From NCBI GenBank assembly GCA_903789505.1, contig CAIFEU010000097.1, positions 1 to 8,750 on the forward strand: a DNA stretch of 8,750 nucleotides, given 5' to 3'. Below the pieces are notes generated by a model that saw only the letters and a list, made by a program, of their open reading frames with translations, had not been told where the DNA came from and ran no database searches. Source of the stretch: an uncultured Coriobacteriales bacterium. GTDB taxonomy: Bacteria > Actinomycetota > Coriobacteriia > Coriobacteriales > UMGS124. Of this stretch, positions 5,345 to 8,750 are shown one piece after another. Made by a program: the position numbers and the translations under genes. How positions within the stretch are numbered: the stretch's first letter is position 1; every line of letters starts with the position of its first letter.

Positions 5345-6076
5345 ATGAGAGTCATCGTTACCAAGTCGTACGACGAGATGAGCAGGGTGGCCGCCGACGA
5401 ACTGGCGGCATGCGTCCGTGACAACCCCGCGTGCGTGCTTGGGCTCGCCACGGGCACGACGCCGATCGGCCTGTACGCCGACCTCGTCTCCGACTTCGAG
5501 GCGGGCAGGCTGAGCTTCGCCGGCGTGACCAGCTTCAACCTCGACGAGTACGTCGGCCTCGAAGGAACGCACCCTCAGAGCTATCGCTACTTCATGAACA
5601 AGAACCTGTTCGACCACGTCGACATCGACATTGCGCACACGCACGTCCCCAGCGGCCTGGGTGACGACGACGGCAAGGTGTCGAGTGAGTACGAGCTCGC
5701 CATCAGGCAGGCGGGCGGCGTCGACCTTCAGCTCCTGGGCATCGGGCCGAACGGGCACATCGGCTTCAACGAGCCCACCGACCACTTCCCCGTGGCGACG
5801 CACCGCGTCGAGCTCACCGAGAGCACGCGCGTCGCGAACAGCCGCCTGTTCGACTCGCTCGACGAGGTGCCGCGCTACGCGCGCACGATGGGCATCGGCA
5901 CGATCATGCGCGCGCGCAAGATCGTGCTGGTCGCGAGCGGTGAGAACAAGGCGCAGATCCTCAGGGACGCAATCGAGGGTCCGGTCACGCCGATGGTCCC
6001 CGCCTCCATCCTGCAGTTCCACCCCAACGTCGTGGTTGTCGCCGACGACAAGGCGGGAGCCCTGCTGTCCAGGTAG
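5345..6076 (+). CDS. nagB: Glucosamine-6-phosphate deaminase
   Basis: NagB converts glucosamine-6-phosphate to fructose-6-phosphate plus ammonia in the cytoplasm, the last step of amino-sugar catabolism. At 243 aa it matches the short Bacillus-type enzyme (about 242 aa), not the 266-aa allosteric E. coli form. Motifs line up: phosphate-binding GLATGTTP at 33-40, FNLDEYVGL with catalytic Asp67, and GIGPNGHIGFNEP with Asn136, His138 and Glu143. Asn at the position of E. coli Asp141 is also Bacillus-like. The ATG start has GAGGGGAG about 10 nt upstream and gives an N-terminus (MRVIVTKSYDEMS) that starts where the family does. An in-frame ATG at 5237 overlaps the -10 box and is rejected. nagA follows 58 nt downstream in the same direction, so the two are probably one transcription unit. 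Confidence 0.97.
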   Translation: MRVIVTKSYDEMSRVAADELAACVRDNPACVLGLATGTTPIGLYADLVSDFEAGRLSFAGVTSFNLDEYVGLEGTHPQSYRYFMNKNLFDHVDIDIAHTHVPSGLGDDDGKVSSEYELAIRQAGGVDLQLLGIGPNGHIGFNEPTDHFPVATHRVELTESTRVANSRLFDSLDEVPRYARTMGIGTIMRARKIVLVASGENKAQILRDAIEGPVTPMVPASILQFHPNVVVVADDKAGALLSR

Positions 6077-6083
6077 GGTGACG

Positions 6084-6115
6084 CCGGGCGCCATCACCCC
6101 GCATCGGGCGCCCGG
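6084..6115 (+). other. Intercistronic hairpin between nagB and nagA
   Basis: CCGGGCGCC (6084-6092) and GGCGCCCGG (6107-6115) form a perfect 9-bp stem with a 14-nt loop. It fills most of the 58-nt gap and ends just before the nagA RBS (GAAGGGAA). No U tract follows, so an RNA-stability or processing element that adjusts nagA relative to nagB is more likely than a full terminator. Confidence 0.55.
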
Positions 6116-6134
6116 AAAGAGAAGGGAAGCTTCC

Positions 6135-7400
6135 GTGGACTCTGGCAACGCTTGTGACGACTGCCCCGTCGCGGCAGGGGACGAGGCAGAAACCGTCGGC
6201 GGCATCAGGGGCGCGGCGGTCTTTGACGGCCGTCGGTTCGTGCCCGCGTACGTGCCGATCGAGGGCGGCCGCTTCCTCGACCCCCGGCCCGTCGACGAGG
6301 GCGAACCCGAGACGGCGGGACCCGACGCGGGCGGTCTCAGCACGGACGCCACGCTCGAGGTGCCCGACGGCTTCGTGATTCCCGGGCTGGTCGACATCCA
6401 CTTCCACGGCTGCATGGACCGCGACTTCTCCGACGGCGACCTTGCGGGCCTCCACGAGATTGCGGCGTTCGAGGCGAGCCAGGGCGTGACGGCCATCTGC
6501 CCCGCCTCGATGACGCTGCCCACCGACGTGCTCGACCAGGCTATGCGCGCAGCGGCGCGGTTCGTCCCCGCGCAGGGCGAGTCGTCGCTGGTCGGCATCA
6601 ACATGGAGGGGCCGTACATCTCCCCCGACAAGGTCGGCGCGCAGAACCCCGCCTACGTCCGCCCGGCGAGCCTCGAGGAGTTCGCGGGGCTTCAGGAAGC
6701 GTCCGGGGGGCTCATCCGCCTCATTGACCTGGCGCCCGAGATTCCCGGCAACCTCGACTTCGTCCGCGAGGTTGCCGCCGGCGCAGCCGCGGGCGCGTTC
6801 GCGGGGAAACAGCTTGGCGTGCGTGTGTCGATCGCCCACACCGCGACCGACTACGACTGCGCAGCGCGCGCCTTCGAGCTGGGGGCGCGCCACATGACGC
6901 ACCTGTACAACGCCATGCCCAAGCTGCAGCACCGCGCCCCCGGCCCCATTGCCGCCGGGGCGGAGCGCGACGACGTGAGCGCTGAGCTCATCGCCGACGG
7001 TGTCCACGTGCACCCCTCGATGGTGCGCCTGGCGTTCAACATGTTCGGCGCCGAGCGCATCTGCCTGATCAGCGACTCGCTGCGCGCCTGCGGCCTGGGG
7101 GACGGCACCTACGAGCTGGGCGGGCAGCTCTTCACCGTGGCGGGGCCGCGCGCGACGATCGAGAACGGGTCGCTGGCCGGCTCGGTGTCGACGCTGATGC
7201 AGTGCATGCGCACCGCCGTCACCAAGATGGGGATCCCGCTCGAGCTCGCCGTGCGCGCCGCGAGCGCGAACCCCGCCCGGGCAATCGGCGTGGACGCGCT
7301 GCACGGCTCCATCGCCGCCGGCCACGTCGCCGACGCGGTGGTCCTGAACCGGGACCTTACGGTGCGTCACGTCGTCGTGCGCGGAAGGCTCGTGCGGTAG
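6135..7400 (+). CDS. nagA: N-acetylglucosamine-6-phosphate deacetylase
   Basis: NagA removes the acetyl group from GlcNAc-6-phosphate, giving acetate and glucosamine-6-phosphate, the substrate of NagB. It is an amidohydrolase-fold metalloenzyme. Visible residues are HxH in VDIHFHG (His89, His91), Glu158 in NMEGPY, His235 in SIAHTAT, His256 in MTHLYNAMP and catalytic Asp314 in LISDS. The HxH pair is like two-metal Bacillus-type enzymes; E. coli lacks it. At 421 aa it is longer than usual (about 380-396): there is an N-terminal extension with a C-D-D-C motif (Cys7, Cys10) and an acidic loop at about 49-76 before the PGLVD motif. The start is GTG with GAAGGGAA about 6 nt upstream; no other in-frame start keeps the small beta domain. 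It is co-directional with nagB and probably co-transcribed. Confidence 0.96.
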   Translation: MDSGNACDDCPVAAGDEAETVGGIRGAAVFDGRRFVPAYVPIEGGRFLDPRPVDEGEPETAGPDAGGLSTDATLEVPDGFVIPGLVDIHFHGCMDRDFSDGDLAGLHEIAAFEASQGVTAICPASMTLPTDVLDQAMRAAARFVPAQGESSLVGINMEGPYISPDKVGAQNPAYVRPASLEEFAGLQEASGGLIRLIDLAPEIPGNLDFVREVAAGAAAGAFAGKQLGVRVSIAHTATDYDCAARAFELGARHMTHLYNAMPKLQHRAPGPIAAGAERDDVSAELIADGVHVHPSMVRLAFNMFGAERICLISDSLRACGLGDGTYELGGQLFTVAGPRATIENGSLAGSVSTLMQCMRTAVTKMGIPLELAVRAASANPARAIGVDALHGSIAAGHVADAVVLNRDLTVRHVVVRGRLVR

Positions 7401-7454
7401 CCGGAGCCAGCAGCAGAGCCAGGGGAAGAGGCCAGCGGCAGCGAATGCGGGCGT

Positions 7455-7521
7455 GCGACGCGCGACATCGTCGCGCGTTGTCCCTCGCGCACCGCGAGCC
7501 ACCGAAGGTCGCACGACGACC
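7455..7521. terminator. Three tandem hairpins between convergent nagA and glycosyltransferase genes
   Basis: Hairpin 1 (7455-7481): a 12-bp stem on the plus-strand RNA including two G-U pairs, loop ATC, followed by CCCTCG. Hairpin 2 (7484-7498): CTCGCG/CGCGAG, 6 bp, 3-nt loop. Hairpin 3 (7507-7521): GGTCG/CGACC, 5 bp, 5-nt loop, ending 4 nt before the glycosyltransferase stop codon. The G-U pairs favour the plus-strand transcript, so hairpin 1 is the main nagA terminator candidate, but the cluster could stop transcription from both sides. Confidence 0.6.
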
Positions 7522-7525
7522 TCCC

Positions 7526-8695
7526 TCACCGGGACGCGCCGCGCCCCCGCCCTCCCAAAGCAAGGCCGCCCCGCCTGCCGCGAGCGGCGTCCTGCCGAAG
7601 CGCGTTGGCACGCTCCTCCCCCGCCCGCACGCGCGCGAGGGCGTCGGCGTGCTCGGACACGAGGAAGGCGTCGTAGTCGCCCTGGGCAAGTCGGCGCAGC
7701 CGCGGGCCGAACGAGTCGACGAAGTAGATATCGTCGGGGCGCCCGACCAGGCCGAGGCGCTCGAGCCCTCCACCGTGCAGGGTGTCGTAGATCAGGCGCA
7801 TGCCGTCAGGGTCGGTCATCAGGTCCACGTTGGTCAGGATGCAGTCGCCGACCCAGTTGGCGTAGCTCACGTGGATGGGCCCGAGCAGGTCCTGCTCGTC
7901 GAGGAAGTCGTGCAGCGCGCAGCATGCCTGGTAGAAGTCGAGCGGGTATCTCGCGGTCGAGTGCAGCTGGCTTCCGGGCATTCCCGTCCGATAGTACGCG
8001 AACGAGCCGTCCACGCACAGAATCGCACGGGCAAGCATGAGCGCCGAGCAGGTGAACAGCATGTCCTCTGTATGGTGAAGCTCCTGCAGGCGCAGGCTGT
8101 TGTCGCGCACGAACTGGGTTCTGAACAGCTTGTTGTGGAGCCAGTTCTGGAACGAGTTCAGGATGCGGTCAGGGTTGTCCCGCCAGGTGAACGGTCGGTC
8201 GGGGAAGTACTGGGGCATCATCGAGTAGTACAGCCGCTCGTCTGTCCCCGTGCGCTCGTCATGCCCAACCTCGGGGAACACGGCGACGTCGACCGTGACC
8301 CCCGCACGCGCGCTCTCGTCAATCGCGCCCATGACATGGGAGAACAGGTCGAGGTCGCAGTAGTCGTCGGCGTCCATCGACGTGAGGTACTGCCCGCGCG
8401 CGAGCTCGAGGCCGCGGTTGCGGGCACGGGCGGGGCCGGAGTTGGGCTGGGTGACGACGCGGACCCGGGGGTCGCGAGCGGCGTAGGCGCGCAGAATCGA
8501 GAGACTCTCGTCGGTCGAGCCGTCGTCGACGCAGATGATCTCGATGTCGCGCAGTGTCTGGCCGATGAGGCTGTCGAGGCGTTGGGGGAGGAAGCGCGCG
8601 GCATTGTACACCGGCATGACGACCGAGACGCGCGGCTGGCCCTCGGGCGCGCCGACGCGGAGGTCGGCCGATGCGCGGGCGACTCCCCCCGGCAC
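7526..8695 (-). CDS. Family 2 glycosyltransferase
   Basis: This 389-aa protein is a predicted inverting GT-A sugar transferase, probably for a surface polysaccharide or other wall glycan; donor and acceptor cannot be told. The GT2 domain begins at about residue 22: SVVMPVYNAARFL at 24-36, IICVDDGSTDES at 53-64, SGPARARNRG at 86-95 and the DxD-type MDADD with Asp108 and Asp110. HHTEDM at 207-212 holds the likely catalytic-base Asp211. The C-terminal half (about 230-345) is unassigned and may contact the acceptor, and the tail (about 357-389) is Arg/Gly/Ala-rich. No membrane segment is seen. The start is GTG at 8695 with GGGGGTGA 5 nt upstream. However, the frame stays open to the window edge through a Gly/Pro-rich low-complexity stretch, so the true start could lie outside. 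Confidence 0.9.
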   Translation of the reverse strand: MPGGVARASADLRVGAPEGQPRVSVVMPVYNAARFLPQRLDSLIGQTLRDIEIICVDDGSTDESLSILRAYAARDPRVRVVTQPNSGPARARNRGLELARGQYLTSMDADDYCDLDLFSHVMGAIDESARAGVTVDVAVFPEVGHDERTGTDERLYYSMMPQYFPDRPFTWRDNPDRILNSFQNWLHNKLFRTQFVRDNSLRLQELHHTEDMLFTCSALMLARAILCVDGSFAYYRTGMPGSQLHSTARYPLDFYQACCALHDFLDEQDLLGPIHVSYANWVGDCILTNVDLMTDPDGMRLIYDTLHGGGLERLGLVGRPDDIYFVDSFGPRLRRLAQGDYDAFLVSEHADALARVRAGEERANALRQDAARGRRGGLALGGRGRGASR

Positions 8696-8702
8696 GGGAT
8701 CA

Positions 8703-8741
8703 CCCCCAGCCCCCGGGAGCCCACCCCCCGCCCCCCACCCC
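8703..8741 (-). other. G-rich tract with quadruplex motif at the 5' end of the glycosyltransferase gene
   Basis: On the minus strand, G runs of 4, 6, 6 and 3 (8741-8738, 8736-8731, 8729-8724, 8722-8720) are separated by single-base loops. Two further runs of 5 follow at 8714-8710 and 8707-8703. This fits a parallel quadruplex on the coding strand, and the last run forms the apparent RBS. If the gene starts upstream, the tract would instead encode Gly/Pro-rich sequence. Confidence 0.5.
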
Positions 8742-8750
8742 GGCGGAGCG

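Noticed and set aside
3298..6631. Very long minus-strand open frames (646 and 622 codons) across the hydrolase and nagB region.
   Set aside because: Arg/Pro/Ala-rich low-complexity translations, no domains, no RBS, antisense to well-supported genes.
5985..7529. 514-codon minus-strand open frame opposite nagA.
   Set aside because: Antisense to conserved NagA motifs; composition is His/Arg/Val-biased with no recognisable domain.
1..8750. Search for CRISPR arrays, tRNA/rRNA genes, insertion sequences and transposases.
   Set aside because: No regularly spaced repeats, no cloverleaf or rRNA-like segments, and no transposase or integrase motifs were found.

Overview
The window is about 8.75 kb of very GC-rich bacterial DNA, roughly two thirds G+C by eye, with a strong G/C bias at third codon positions. 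It carries seven genes. GC content, Shine-Dalgarno sites, Bacillus-type NagB and NagA active sites, twin-arginine signals and a RipA/PcsB-like NlpC/P60 protein suggest a high-GC Gram-positive. My best guess is a Coriobacteriia member (Olsenella/Atopobium-like). That assignment is an inference, because no rRNA or other marker gene is present.

Layout. Positions 1-120 hold the terminator of the first gene. Minus strand: a Tat-exported alkaline phosphatase (121-1707), a Tat-like-signal coiled-coil NlpC/P60 peptidoglycan hydrolase (1981-3219) and a small unrecognised cytoplasmic protein with an excellent RBS (3522-3857). A 391-nt divergent spacer follows. Plus strand: an alpha/beta hydrolase (4249-5079), then nagB (5345-6076) and nagA (6135-7400), an amino-sugar catabolic pair with an inverted repeat in the 58-nt gap between them. 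Three tandem hairpins separate nagA from a convergent family 2 glycosyltransferase on the minus strand (7526-8695). Its 5' end is a G-rich tract reaching the window edge, so its start is not fully certain.

Function. NagA deacetylates GlcNAc-6-phosphate and NagB turns the product into fructose-6-phosphate and ammonia, feeding wall-derived or host amino sugar into glycolysis. The phosphatase and NlpC/P60 protein are predicted to act outside the membrane, on phosphate esters and peptidoglycan stem peptides. The hydrolase and glycosyltransferase have clear folds but unknown substrates. Each gene except nagA appears to be its own transcription unit.

No mobile element, CRISPR array, tRNA or rRNA was seen, and I found no clearly novel multi-gene system. 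The best leads are regulatory: an 11-nt direct repeat resembling a Pho box upstream of the phosphatase; a shared GCTAT -10-like box 112-118 nt upstream of three genes; a G-quadruplex motif filling the -35 region of the nagB promoter candidate; and another G-quadruplex motif at the 5' end of the glycosyltransferase. The small protein at 3522-3857 is the best candidate for an uncharacterised function.
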